From positions 1,426,001 through 1,490,000 of the forward strand of contig OZ251242.1 of NCBI GenBank assembly GCA_965240325.2: 64,000 nucleotides of DNA, in the 5' to 3' direction. Positions 12,469 to 26,933 of the stretch are shown here, one piece after another. Position 1 is the stretch's first letter. Each line of letters starts with the position of its first letter. This stretch comes from Rebecca billardiae RCC1528 (taxonomy: Eukaryota; Haptophyta). The translations under genes and the position numbers were made by a program. The notes under the pieces were generated by a model that did no database searches, had not been told where the DNA came from, and saw only the letters and a list, made by a program, of their open reading frames with translations.

Positions 12469-13317
12469 TCAGATCTCCACTGTGGTCTGGCCGCACTTGT
12501 GGTTGTGGATGTGAGCGGCGCAGCATTGCTTGAGACAGAGCTCCGCCTCGTCCTCGTCCTCGTAGTCATCCTCCTGAGTGATCCAGGGATCCTCCTCGAA
12601 GCGCGACTCGGAGCGGTCGTCGTCCACGTCGCGGTCGCACACCTGCAAGTGGTTCCAGCAGAACAGGCGACTCACCAAGTCCTCGTCGTACGCGTCGCGG
12701 TCCTCCCAGTCCATCGCCCCAACATCAATGTCGCACTCCACACGAAGACGGCACTCGGCGCACTCCCTAAGCTGGGCCCCACGTCGGTAGTGTGCCGGGC
12801 AGAAGGCGGCGGTGCAATGGCTCTCGCTGCAGCAGTAGCGCCCGGAGAAGACCATTTCGAAATCCTGGTACCTCCCATCTGGAAGAGAGCCCTCACCATT
12901 TCCGTGCAGCCGGCACACGCGCGCTGCGCACCCCGCCGTGTTGCACGTGCGGATCTCACAGCCCTCGAGTGCGCCCGAGCAGACGACACGCACTAGGCAC
13001 GTGGGAGTTTGCAAGATGCAGCGGCGCTCCCAGAGCTTGACGGCTCGCTCGATGGTCCTCAGAGGCTCATCCGGGGTCCCGAGGCCGCGGTCGTCGTCGC
13101 CCCGGTCCAAGTCCACGACAAAGGGCGGCGTGAGGCGCAGGGCCTTTGAGCGGCGTCCCGTGAAGCGCTCGTCATCCACAAGCGCGCGCCATCGGCGACA
13201 GACTCGGCGCGCGCTGACCAGATCGCGGTCGTTGAGAATGGTGAGCGCCAGACCCAGCGCGCGATCATCGTTCGCCTCGTCGTGGTCGTCGTCTCCCGCC
13301 ATCATCATCATCAGCAT
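12469..13317 (-). CDS. Cys-rich protein with F-box-like N-terminus
   Basis: A 282-aa frame starting at the ATG at 13317 (Met-Leu-Met-Met-Met-Met-Ala). The start of the protein reads LALTILNDRDLVSARRVCRR followed by W, which resembles the helical F-box core that links substrates to SCF ubiquitin ligases, although the usual leading LP is absent. The middle and C-terminal parts hold more than 20 Cys and several His arranged in CxxC-like pairs (for example CCSESHC, CAECRLRVEC, CCAAHIHNHKC), suggesting a zinc-binding substrate module. The tail is very acidic. Codon use is less GC-biased than in neighbouring genes. No close family recognised; the role in ubiquitination is inference. Confidence 0.55.
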   Translation of the reverse strand: MLMMMMAGDDDHDEANDDRALGLALTILNDRDLVSARRVCRRWRALVDDERFTGRRSKALRLTPPFVVDLDRGDDDRGLGTPDEPLRTIERAVKLWERRCILQTPTCLVRVVCSGALEGCEIRTCNTAGCAARVCRLHGNGEGSLPDGRYQDFEMVFSGRYCCSESHCTAAFCPAHYRRGAQLRECAECRLRVECDIDVGAMDWEDRDAYDEDLVSRLFCWNHLQVCDRDVDDDRSESRFEEDPWITQEDDYEDEDEAELCLKQCCAAHIHNHKCGQTTVEI

Positions 13318-13632
13318 GCTACGACTATGAGCGGAATTTGCGCATGGCCGGACGGACGGCCGGAAAGCTCCAAAGCCCGAGGTCTCGGTGCGGGGCAACC
13401 GAAATCCAAAAAGGCGGCGCGCTCATTTTTCGGGGGCGCGGATTTCGGGATGAAATGTATTGATGGCGGTGGCCGCCCCAGCCGCTCCGCCCCGCCGTTG
13501 GCCGCCACCATGCGTCGGGGAGGCGCTAGATGGACACCATCGCCGCCAGGCTCGCGCCGCCATGTCTAGATCTATATATATCTATCTAGCTATCGATCCA
13601 TATGCAAGTTGCAACGCGACGACCGACGACGC

Positions 13633-13665
<33 letters not shown>

Positions 13666-13771
13666 CCGAAGCGGGTCGGCGCTGCATTGCGACCGACGCC
13701 TGAGTCCTGACTACACTGCGCATGGGGCGCGCCGCACGCAGCTGAGCGCCTGCCAGCTGCGGCGGGCGCGC
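13318..13771. other. Intergenic with GAT microsatellite
   Basis: Region between the F-box-like gene and the RTX-like gene. It holds a (GAT)n microsatellite at about 13633-13667, which also accounts for the apparent Met run in one frame. No gene recognised. Confidence 0.6.
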
Positions 13772-15922
13772 CTACCCCCGTAGGCGGTGGTACGCCTTGT
13801 GGTGGTGCTCGTGCTCGTGGTTGGCCGAGTCGAAGACGCAGCCCCGGGGGCACACGTGGAAGTGGCCGAACAGCAGCGAGCGGTGCGAGTCGAGCCGGCG
13901 CCGCCCAAAGTGCGAGCCCCACGCGTCCTCCTCGCCCGGCCCTGCGCGCACGCACCAGCGCGGGCACTCCACGCCCGCACGCTCGGGCGCGGGCGTGGGC
14001 GTGGGCGTGGGCGCGGCCGACGCGCCGACGCCCGCCGCCCCGGCCGCACCCGCCGAGCCAGCCGCCGCCCTCGGCCCGGGCGTGGGCGTCCAGCGCACGA
14101 TCTCGTCGAGGCCTGCGTCGTAGACGATGTTGTCCAGCCCGTCTGTGTAGATCACGTCGCGCACGCCGTCCTGCGCGCGCACGGTGTCCACGCCGCGCCC
14201 GCCGCGAATCTTGTCGTAGCCCTGCCCGCCGACGATCACGTCGTTGCCGGGCCCACCTGATCCCGCCGCGGGGCCGCGCGCGTGCACGCGGCGCGCTTTG
14301 GCCGTGAGCGCGCGCGGCGCGCGGTGCGCGGCAGATTGGTCGCGCCGCGCCGCGCGCCAGCGCGCCGGTGCGCGCGCACCGTAGAGGTAGTTGGCCACCT
14401 CGCCGCCGTTGGCGCCGCTGCCGTCGTCGCCGCCGGTGATGAGGTCCGCCCCGTGCCCGCCGAGGATCACGTTCACCGCGTCGCCCGCCGCGTTGTCCGC
14501 GCCGCCGAGCTGGTGCCCCGCGTTGCCTCCGCGCAGCACGTCCGCACGGCCGCCGCCGACCAGGTGGTTGTGCACGCTGCCGCCGCTCGAGCCGTCGGCG
14601 TCGACGTCGCCGCCGTCGCCGCCGACGAGCTGGTCAAAGTCGCGGCCGCCGAAGAGCCTGTTCGTCGCGTCGCCGCCGACGAGCATCGAGCCGCCCAGCG
14701 CCTCGCCCGCGTGCCCGCCCACGAGCGCGTCCGCGTGGTCGCCGCCTCTGAGCACGTTGCTCACCGCGCCGCCGCTCGCGCGCAGCCCGCTCGCGCCGCC
14801 CGCGTCGCCGCCCTTGAGGTAGTCGCCGTTCTGCCCGCCGTAGAGCCGGTTGAGCGCGTCGCCGCCGCGCACGTCCGTGCCGCCCGCGTCGCCCGCGTTG
14901 CCGCCGAACGCGTGGTCGTACCCCTCCTCCGCGCGGAAGACGTTGCGCGCCGCGCCGCCGTCCGCGTCCTCTCCGTACGCGTCGCCGCCGTCGCCGCCGT
15001 AGAACCAGTCGTACCCGGGGCCGCCGGACGCGATCGTCTCGGCGTCGCCCGCGACGACGCTGGTGCCGTCGGCCTCGCCCGCGTCGCCCGCGTAGATCAC
15101 GTCGCGGCCGTGCCCGCCGTCCACGTACGTGTACGCGTCGCCGCCGGCGCTGCCCGCGCCGCTCGCGTCGCCGCCCGCGCCGGTGAGCACGGTGTCCGCG
15201 CCGCCGCCCGCGAGCACGCGGCTGGACGCGTCGCCGCCGACGGCGCCGCCCGAGCCGGTGGCGTCGCCGGCGTCGCCGACGTTGATCGTGTCGCCGCCGC
15301 TCCCGCCGAACACCACGTTCGCCACGCCGCCGCCCGTCCCCGGCGCGGACGCGTCGCCGGCGTTGCCGCCGCCGACGTTGTCCGAGCCGTCGGCGGCGCG
15401 CACGACGTTGCTCGCGCCGCCGCCCGCCGCGCCGCCGGTGGAGATCGAGGCGCCGTCGCCGAGCTCGGCCTGGTCGGCGCCCTTGCCGAGGTAGGCCGTG
15501 TTGTACGCCGCGCCGCCCGCCGCGCCGCCGTCGCCCAGCTTGACGGCGTCGTGCCCCCAGTTCGCGTCGACCACGTTGGTCACGGCCGCGTCGGTCGCGG
15601 GGCCGGCCGCGTCCAGCCCGCTGATCGCGTCGTTGCCGCCGAGGCCGACGAGCAGGTTGCTCGACGAGCCGGCGCCGGTGCTCTTGCCCGCCAGCGTGTC
15701 CGCCGCCGAAGTGCCCGTCTGCACGTAGTCGTACTGGTCCGGGTCGAACTGGTCGCTCAGCTTGAGCGCGCGCGCGGGCCGCGCGCCATCGGCGCGCTCG
15801 CGCGCGCCACCGCGCGGCTGCTGCGCGGGCGCGAGCGCAGCGGGCTCATCGGCCGCCTGCTGCTGCGCAGCCGCGAGCGCGGCGAGCGTGAAGAGGCACG
15901 CCGCCGCCGCCCGCGGCACCAT
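13772..15922 (-). CDS. Secreted RTX-like Gly/Asp repeat protein, paralogue 1
   Basis: Proposed exons 15922-14380 and 14256-13772 give 675 aa. The start was chosen at 15922 because it begins a clean signal peptide (MVPRAAAACLFTLAALAAAQ). About residues 60-560 are many imperfect repeats of the type GGxGxDxI...GGDAG..., close to the RTX nonapeptide (GGxGxDxUx) that folds into a calcium-loaded beta-roll. A Pro/Thr linker (PTPTPTPAP) follows, then a short Cys/His domain with CPRWC, SHRSLLFGHFHVCPRGC and a His-rich end. Function unknown; known RTX proteins range from adhesins to enzymes, and no toxin domain, lipase or protease module is present. The intron (14257-14379) splits a Gly codon within the repeats. 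The gene is head to head with paralogue 2. Confidence 0.82.
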   Translation of the reverse strand: MVPRAAAACLFTLAALAAAQQQAADEPAALAPAQQPRGGARERADGARPARALKLSDQFDPDQYDYVQTGTSAADTLAGKSTGAGSSSNLLVGLGGNDAISGLDAAGPATDAAVTNVVDANWGHDAVKLGDGGAAGGAAYNTAYLGKGADQAELGDGASISTGGAAGGGASNVVRAADGSDNVGGGNAGDASAPGTGGGVANVVFGGSGGDTINVGDAGDATGSGGAVGGDASSRVLAGGGADTVLTGAGGDASGAGSAGGDAYTYVDGGHGRDVIYAGDAGEADGTSVVAGDAETIASGGPGYDWFYGGDGGDAYGEDADGGAARNVFRAEEGYDHAFGGNAGDAGGTDVRGGDALNRLYGGQNGDYLKGGDAGGASGLRASGGAVSNVLRGGDHADALVGGHAGEALGGSMLVGGDATNRLFGGRDFDQLVGGDGGDVDADGSSGGSVHNHLVGGGRADVLRGGNAGHQLGGADNAAGDAVNVILGGHGADLITGGDDGSGANGGEVANYLYGARAPARWRAARRDQSAAHRAPRALTAKARRVHARGPAAGSGGPGNDVIVGGQGYDKIRGGRGVDTVRAQDGVRDVIYTDGLDNIVYDAGLDEIVRWTPTPGPRAAAGSAGAAGAAGVGASAAPTPTPTPAPERAGVECPRWCVRAGPGEEDAWGSHFGRRRLDSHRSLLFGHFHVCPRGCVFDSANHEHEHHHKAYHRLRG

Positions 15923-16642
15923 CTCGACTCGCCGCGGCGCGCGGAGTCGCAGCGGGGCGGCGCCTGCGCTGCTCGCCGCTGCTCGGGCCACGCCCTCCCT
16001 GCGGCTGGGCGTCCCTCGCTGCTCGCTCAAGAAGAGCTCGCCGCCGCCGGACCGCACCGGCGCCGGGCTTGAACTGCTTCGTCACGGCGCATGGCGGGCA
16101 ATGGCGCTCATCATTGCGACACGTTCACTCGGCTTGAACCGCCGGACATTAGTAGTCAACTTACCCGCGCGAATAGCTCTGCTCAGTCCTTCAGATGATA
16201 GGGAATTAGGGATGCAGGGCCGGGCCGGCGCGTTGCCAGGCCGCGAGGGCAGTACACGCTCGAACGCGCGAGGTCAAGGCGGCTGCTCCCTGGCGAGATC
16301 GGCAGATCGCGCGGGGTGGACGCGCTACGCCCCCTCACATAGCCGAAATTTGGGCGGTGGGCGCACCCGGCTCTTTTACTAGGAGTTTCAGACTCCCGGC
16401 GGAGCTCAGGACTGCAGATGCAGTGGCGATGCACTTTGGGTCCGTGGCCTCTCAAGTTTTGAATAGGCGTGGAATGGGTCGTAACCCACCTGATGCGCGT
16501 CTCCAATAAGTAGGTGCGCCCGCCGCGCCGGCGCGACCAAAACTGTGCGCGCCGCTCAAGGTTTGCGCGGGCGGCGCAGAGGCGCAAAGCTCGGGGGGGC
16601 TCGTCCGGCGCGTTGGGGGCACCGCCAGACAAGGGGGCCACG
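15923..16642. promoter_or_regulatory. Shared intergenic region of the divergent RTX-like pair
   Basis: The 720 bp between the two RTX-like start codons must hold both promoters. I see no obvious symmetric motif or TATA box; the 15923-16090 part still shows coding-like GC composition. Confidence 0.35.
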
Positions 16643-19062
16643 ATGCTGCGAGTGGCGTGCCTCACGCTCGCAGCACTCGCGGCGGTGCAGGCCGCGGAGC
16701 CGGCCGCCGAGTCCGCGCGGCAGGATGCCAAGCACCACGATCACACGCACCACCGCCACAGGTACGGCGTCGACGCCCTGCGCGCGCGCGCGAGCACGAG
16801 CGAGCGGGCCGGCCGCGCGGGAGGGGGCGGGTCGAGCGCGCGCGGCGGCTGCGCACGAGCTGTCGGGCGCGCCGCGCCCGCGAGCGCTCACGCGCGGAGG
16901 GCACCCATTCGTGCCGCGCCCACCGCGCGGCCCCGCAGCTCGCACAAGTCGGCGGGCGCCTCGCGGCCCGCGCGCGCGCTCAAGCTGAACGACCAGTTCG
17001 ACTCGGACAACTACGACTACTACACGACCGGCAAACTTGGGCCGGACACGCTGCAGGCCTCTAGCACCGGGGGCTCGGAGTCGAGCAACTTGATCGTTGG
17101 CCGCGCCGGTGCTGACGACATCACCGGTCTGAACGCGGATGGCTGGAACGGGTGGGATCAATACGTGACAAACGTGATCGACGCCAACGCGGGCGACGAC
17201 CAGGTCAAGCTGGGCGATGCCGGCAAGAGCGGCGGCTCCGCGTACAACAAGGCGTACCTCGGGCAAGGCGCGGACCAGGTCGAGCTTGGCGACGGCTCGG
17301 GCCCCGGCAAGTACGGCGACGGCGGCTCCGCGCTCAACCTCGTCGTCGGCGGCAAGGGCGGCGACGTGTTCACCGGCGGCAACGCCGCCAACGGCGCCTT
17401 CAGCGGCGGGAAGGCGGGCGTCGTGGCCAACTACATCAACGGCGGCGGCGGCCGGGACGTGGTCAACGTTGGCGACGCCGGCGACGCGAACATGATCGCC
17501 TCGGTCGGTGGCAGCACGCTCAACGTGATCACGACCGGGAACGGCGACGACACCATCCTGGGCGGCGACGCGGGCGAGGTGACGGGCGGCCAGTACTCCA
17601 CCGCCGGCAGCACCGTCACGTTCGTCGACGGCGGCCGCGGCCGCGACGTGATCTACGCCGGCGGCGCCGGCGACACCCTCGGCGTGGGCACGAAGGGCGG
17701 CGACGCGACGACGTACGCCACGGGCGGCCTCGGGTACGACTGGTTCTACGGCGGCGACGGCGGCGACGCGTACGGCCTCCAGACCGAGGGCGGCACCGTC
17801 AAGAACGTCTTCCGCGCGGAGGAGGGGTACGACCACGCGTTCGGCGGCAACGCGGGCGACGCGTACGGCCAGGACGTGAGAGCGGGCGACGCGATCAACA
17901 AGCTGTACGGCGGGAAGAACCAGGACTACCTGAAGGGCGGCGACGCCGGCGACGTGGCGGGCAAGCAGGCCTTCAACTCGGTGGGCGGGTACGTGAACAA
18001 CGTGCTCGTGGGCGGCGACCACTCGGACGTGCTCAAGGGCGGCAACGGCGGCGACGCCACCGGCTTCACCGTCGACGACCCCATCAACGCCAACTACGGC
18101 GGCGTCGCGCGCAACGTGATGAAGGGCGGCAGAGACTTCGACAAGATCGTCGGCGGCGACGCGGGCTACGCCGACGCGCAGTACAACTACGGCGGCGACG
18201 TCCTCAACTACATCGACGGCGGCGCGGCCGCGGACATCCTCACCGGCGGCGACGCGGGCGGCGGCTCCTTTGGCGGGTATGGCGGCGACGCGCTCAACGT
18301 GATCCACGGCGACGGCGGCAACGACATCATCACCGGCGGTGACGACGGCACCGGCTCGACCGGCGGCGACGTGACCAACGCCCTCTACGGTGCGCGCACC
18401 GCGCGCACCCACCGCACCGCGCGCTCCGCGCCCTCGCGGCGCCGTGCTGACCAGCGAGCGCGCGCACGATGCCCCCGCTGGCCGCGCGCCCTCGCGAGCA
18501 GGCGGCCCGGGCGACGACGTGATCACCGGCGGCAAGGGCTACGACTTTATCAACGGTAGGGCCGCGGCGCGCGCGCCGGATGCGGCCCCGCGCGCGCGCG
18601 CTCACCCGCACCCCTCGCGCGCGCGCGCGCGCGCTGCCCCGGCGCGCAGGCGGGCGCGGCCACGACACGATCTTTGCGCAGGACGGCGTGCGCGACGTGA
18701 TCTACACGGACGGGCTGGACAACATCTTCTACGACGCCGGCCTCGACGAGATCCGGCAGTGGACGCCCACGCCGTCGCCCGTCCCGCTGCCGTCGCCGAC
18801 ACCGATGCCGACGCCCGCGCCCACACCTGACCCGGTCGACTGCCCCAAGTACTGCGTGCCCGAGCGGCGCCAGCTCGAGGAGGCGAGCGCGGACGAGCAG
18901 CAGTGGGGCGCGCCGGGCCGGCGCGAGCGCGGAGAGCGCGGCTACTCGCACCGCTCGCTGCTGTTCGGCCACTTCCACATGTGCCCCCAGGGCTGCGTCT
19001 TCGACACCGCCAACCACGCGCACGAGCACCCCAAGAAGACCTACCACCGCCGCCGCGGCTAA
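16643..19062 (+). CDS. Secreted RTX-like Gly/Asp repeat protein, paralogue 2
   Basis: Proposed exons 16643-16761, 16939-18389, 18502-18555 and 18650-19062 give 678 aa in a continuous frame. The start begins a signal peptide (MLRVACLTLAALAAVQA) followed by a His-rich stretch (KHHDHTHHRH). The body repeats GGxGxD-type units such as GGGGRDVVNVGDAGDA and GGNDIITGG, as in calcium-binding RTX beta-rolls. A block with DGVRDVIYTDGLDNI is almost identical to paralogue 1, followed by a Pro/Thr/Ser linker and the same Cys/His end domain (CPKYC, SHRSLLFGHFHMCPQGC). The first intron is in-frame (177 nt) and is the least certain; without it the protein gains 59 residues. Secretion and Ca2+ binding are inferred from the signal peptide and repeat type. 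Confidence 0.82.
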
Positions 19063-19551
19063 GCGGCGCGCGCGCCGGCGTGCGGCCGCCCCAGCGATGC
19101 CCCTCATCATGTCCTGCCTCGCGCAGCCGCGGCGAAGCGGCGCGACCCCGCATCGGCGACGGGCGGCGCCACCGACACGCCGCGCACCCCCACCTCGCGA
19201 CTAGACGCTCGGGCCGCGATGCACGTGAGCATCCCGGTCTCCTGGCACCAGCCGAGCCCGGACCTGAGTAAACGTCCGACGCCCGCGCTGCCTTATTACA
19301 TAACTCGATCCATCGGCGCGTGGTGCAGATTCACTACGTCCTGCACCGACTACCGCATGCCGCGACGATGAGCAAGATGTAACGACGCGAGGACTCTCGT
19401 CGGCCGCACCTGACTGACCTGTCAGTGTCGGCCCGGTCCGGTCGCAGGCTACGCTGGCGCACGCTGCGGGCCCTCCGCGCCCGTGGGCACTCGGCACCGC
19501 CGTGGCCTCCGCTTTGACAATGTCAGTCTGATCAGCAGTCGTCGATATGCC

Positions 19552-19583
<32 letters not shown>

Positions 19584-19975
19584 GTAGCGCAGTATAAACC
19601 CGCCGTGAGGTTGTGATCGTAGCTATATTCGTAGCAGTGCCATGCATGAATGCGCACAGGCCCGGCGCGCGCCGCGCCACGCACCGGCAGCCGCCAGTCC
19701 GGTTAGGGCGTTAGGCCAGTGGCAGTGGCCTGTCACTGACACGGTCACGGAGTCGCGTCCGAGTGAGTGCGACTGCGAGTCGCCGAGACGAGGTCGAGAG
19801 CGGCGTGATGACGAGACGACCGCCGTCAGACCGCGCCTGATGACGGACCGTCGAGCGCCTCCGAGCGGTAAGAGCAGTCACGGCTGCCACTCACCGGGCA
19901 GAGTCGTACGTGCTGATGATGAAGGGAACGACTACGAGATGCCGCGGCGGCGGGACCCGGCGGCGGGACCGCCGG
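19063..19975. other. Intergenic with AT microsatellite
   Basis: Between two convergent genes. It contains an interrupted (TA)n tract at about 19552-19583. Several overlapping frames up to 159 codons exist but show no recognisable protein. Confidence 0.5.
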
Positions 19976-20637
19976 TCAGCCCTCGCCGAGTAGCAGCTGC
20001 TTGTACGCCGAGAGCGCCGCCGCGAGCAGCGCGCCATCGGCGGGAGCGCCCGGGCGGCTGACGGCGTTGCCTGGTTGGCGACGGCGCGCCGTGGGCATCG
20101 CCGCCCTGCGGGCCGTTGCCGCGCCGCCCTCCCGCGCGCTCTCGCCATTCATCGCGCCCGCGGCGGCGACGCCAGCGTCGGCGGGCGGCTCCGGGCGTGG
20201 CGCGAACGCAGCTCGGAGCGAGCCGCGCTCAGGGTGCGCGCGCGGCGGCCGGGGCCGTGCCGCGGCCGCGCGCCGCCAGCCGAAGGCGACGCGCGCCTCC
20301 CGCGCCTCGGGGAGCGGCTGGCGTGCCTCCGCCTCCGCCTCCGCCTTATCCGCCTCCGCCTCCGCCTCGGCCTCCGCCTCGCTGCCGCTATCGGCATACC
20401 CCAGCGGGCCGCGCAGCCGCGCGCCGCCCGCGCCGCCGACAGAGATGCGCAGGGCGCCCCCCTCCGCGCCCTCCCCCGCGCCGTCCTCGCCCTCGCCCTC
20501 GGGCTGCCTTCCCCCCGGCTGCGTGCCGCCCTCTGCGCCGGCCTCGTCGCCGTCCTCGCCCGCGCCCTCGGCGCCACCCCAGCCGCCAAACACGCCGTCA
20601 GCGCACCCCTCACCCTCACCCTCGCCCTCGCCCTCCG

Positions 20638-20672
<35 letters not shown>

Positions 20673-21486
20673 CCCGTGTCGGGCGCGCCGTCCGCGTCCG
20701 TGTCGAGGCCCTCGTCGCCCCGCTCGGCGTCTGCCTCCTCCGCCTCCTCCCCCTCCTCCTCCGCGCCCTCCTCCTCGTCTCCGCTCAGCGGGCCGCCCTG
20801 CGGGCCGCGCTCCGCGCCCGCGCCGCCGCCGCCGTCGTCGCCGAGCGCGCCGCCCGCGCCGCCCGCGGCTGAAAGTCCGGTGAGAGAGAGAGTGAGCACG
20901 CCACTCAGCCCGCGCTTGGTGTACGGCGCCTCCGCGCCCTCCGCCTCATCCTCCGCCAGCACGGCGCCGCCCACCGCCTCGTCCAGCCCGGCCATCCCGC
21001 CCGTCTCCTCGTCCGCGCCGCCGAGCGCGCTGGCCGCGCCCAGGGCGCTGCCGCGCACGCTGCTGCCGCGCACGCTGCCCTCGCCCGCCACGCTCCCGGC
21101 CGCGGAGGGCAGGCCGAGGCTGGGCGCGCGCGCGGCGCGCGGGCTGGGCATGCCGAGCGCGCCGCTGGGCATCAGCGCGCCGCCCTCGTCCAGCGTCGAC
21201 TCCGTCGGCACCGGCAGCCGCCGCTTGGCGCCAGCGCCGCCGGGCGCGCCGCCGCCGCCGGGGCCGCCGGGGAGCTGCAGCCGCGGCCCGCCCGCGCCCG
21301 AGCTGCCGCCCGCGGCGGCGTCGGCGTCGGCGTCGTCGTCGGCGTCGAGCTGGACCGAGATGGGCGGCTGGGCTACGCCCGGCCAGAGCGGCGCGCCCGC
21401 GTCGTCCACGTCCATCGCCGCCTCGCCCCCGCGCTCCGCGGCCGCCGCCGCCTCCGCCTCCGCCTCCGCCGCCGCCTCCGCCGCCG

Positions 21487-21565
<79 letters not shown>

Positions 21566-22307
21566 GCGCCGCTGCCGCTTGCGCTCCGCCTTCTCCTCGC
21601 GCCGGCGGCGCGCGGCCTCCTCCGCCTCGGCGTCGGCCGCGCCGCCGGCCGCGCCGCCCTCCGCGCCGGCGGGCCAGCCGCCCGCCAGGCTCGTCCGCGC
21701 GCGCGCCAGCACGTCTTCCCTGGGCGGCCGCACGCACTGGAAGGCGTACACGCGCCCGTGCTGCCCGCCCTCCACGAACCGCACCTCGAGCTCGGAGTAG
21801 TCGGCGGAGACGGCGACGACCTCGGCGGGGTAGAAGGTGGAGGTGACCTCGCCCGTCTCCTCGTCCGGCCACAGCGCGAGCACCTCCTCGCCTGCGCCGC
21901 CGGGGCGCGCACGCGCCGCGCGGGCCGCGCGCGCGGTGAGCGCACCGCGCCGCGCGGCGCGTCGTGCGCGCGCGGAGGCGCCTACCGGGCTCGTACGGGG
22001 CGGCGAGGAGGTCGGGGTAGCGCGCGATGCCAAAGAGCGACACGAGGTGCACCTCGCCCAGCCCGACCGCCGGCACGCCCGCGCCCTCGGGCGACTCGTC
22101 GATCACGGCGTACGCGTCCCGGCCGCGCTCAAAGCCGACCGCGCGCGAGACGATCCAGTGCCACGAGCGCTCGCCCGAGCCGTCGTCGGCGGTGAGCAGG
22201 ACGTGCGCGGCGGCCGTGCGGCCGATCAGCTGCAGCGGGTCGTGCCACGCGCACGCCTCGAGCGGCTCGAGCCGCAGCGAGACGGCCGAGGCCGACGACG
22301 CCATCAT
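19976..22307 (-). CDS. SGF29: SGF29-like double-Tudor protein with polyQ and acidic tail
   Basis: Exons 22307-21986 and 21891-19976 give 745 aa. The first ~165 residues resemble the SGF29 C-terminal tandem Tudor domain, which reads H3K4me2/3 for SAGA-type acetyltransferase complexes: a first half with WHWIVSRAV and YAVIDESPEG, then EEVLALWPDEETGEVTSTFY followed by PAEVV, equivalent to the family's VLALYPxTTxFYxA block. The intron (21892-21985, GTAGGC...GCGCAG) falls exactly between the two halves and restores the block. After the domain come a basic stretch, 25 consecutive CAG-encoded Gln (21488-21562), Ala/Glu runs and a long acidic low-complexity tail. SGF29 proteins usually have the Tudor pair at the C-terminus after a coiled coil; here it is at the N-terminus, so an independent Tudor reader is possible. 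Confidence 0.72.
21488..21562 (-). repeat. Perfect (CAG)25 tract coding polyglutamine
   Basis: Twenty-five uninterrupted CTG units on the plus strand, read as CAG/Gln in the SGF29-like gene on the minus strand. Pure CAG runs of this length are replication-slippage prone, so length differences between isolates are likely. Confidence 0.95.
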
Positions 22308-22624
22308 CACGCGCGTGGAAGCCGAGGCCGCCGGCCGCGTCGCGCCGGGCTGGTCCTGCTCACCAAAAGCGCGGCGCTTTTCACTTTATTCGATCGAAGA
22401 TCGACCATCGAAATGTACACGCGACTAAAAACAAACTACGAATACAGTAAAGTTACGGGATCGCTGGATGCAGCGGTGCCCAATCCTGCTGCCAGACCGC
22501 TCGACTGCACACCCGCTCCCCGCCTGGAGCTCGCTCGCCCGGCGCGCTCTGGCAGCGCCCAGCCTCGCGAGCCCCGCCGTGGCGGCGCCGAGGCTCGTGC
22601 GCAAGCACCGCGCCGCGCGCGCGC

Positions 22625-26621
<3,997 letters not shown>

Positions 26622-26933
26622 TCTGATATGCCAAAGTGCACTGATGGGCCTGCTGCGCACAGCGAGGGCCCTTCGCCTGATTCGCGCACGCACTCGTCGT
26701 CAACGACTCGTCCGACGAGAGGCCGCAGCACGCCGCCAGGCGGCGCCAAGGCACGCGCGGCCAGCAGTCGTATACGACCGTACTAGTACCGCTTCAACGC
26801 AGCTGCTGCTGATGCGTGACGATGATGATGGCATAACGCGCGATGATGACGCGCGACTCTACTGCATGACGATATGTGAGACTGAATACGATATGACGCA
26901 ACGATGCTGCTGCCGAAGACAGACTCAGTCTCG
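26622..26933. other. Short convergent intergenic region
   Basis: About 310 bp between the ends of two convergent genes. A (GAT)-rich patch lies at 26818-26830. No gene seen. Confidence 0.5.

Noticed and set aside
13772-19062. Bacterial contamination or very recent bacterial transfer for the RTX-like genes
   Set aside because: Both genes have spliceosomal introns, eukaryotic signal peptides and the same base composition as neighbours; no bacterial secretion genes are near.
13772-19062. Calling the RTX-like proteins toxins (hemolysins)
   Set aside because: Only the repeat type is shared with RTX toxins. There is no pore-forming, acylation or enzymatic domain, so a toxin label is not supported.
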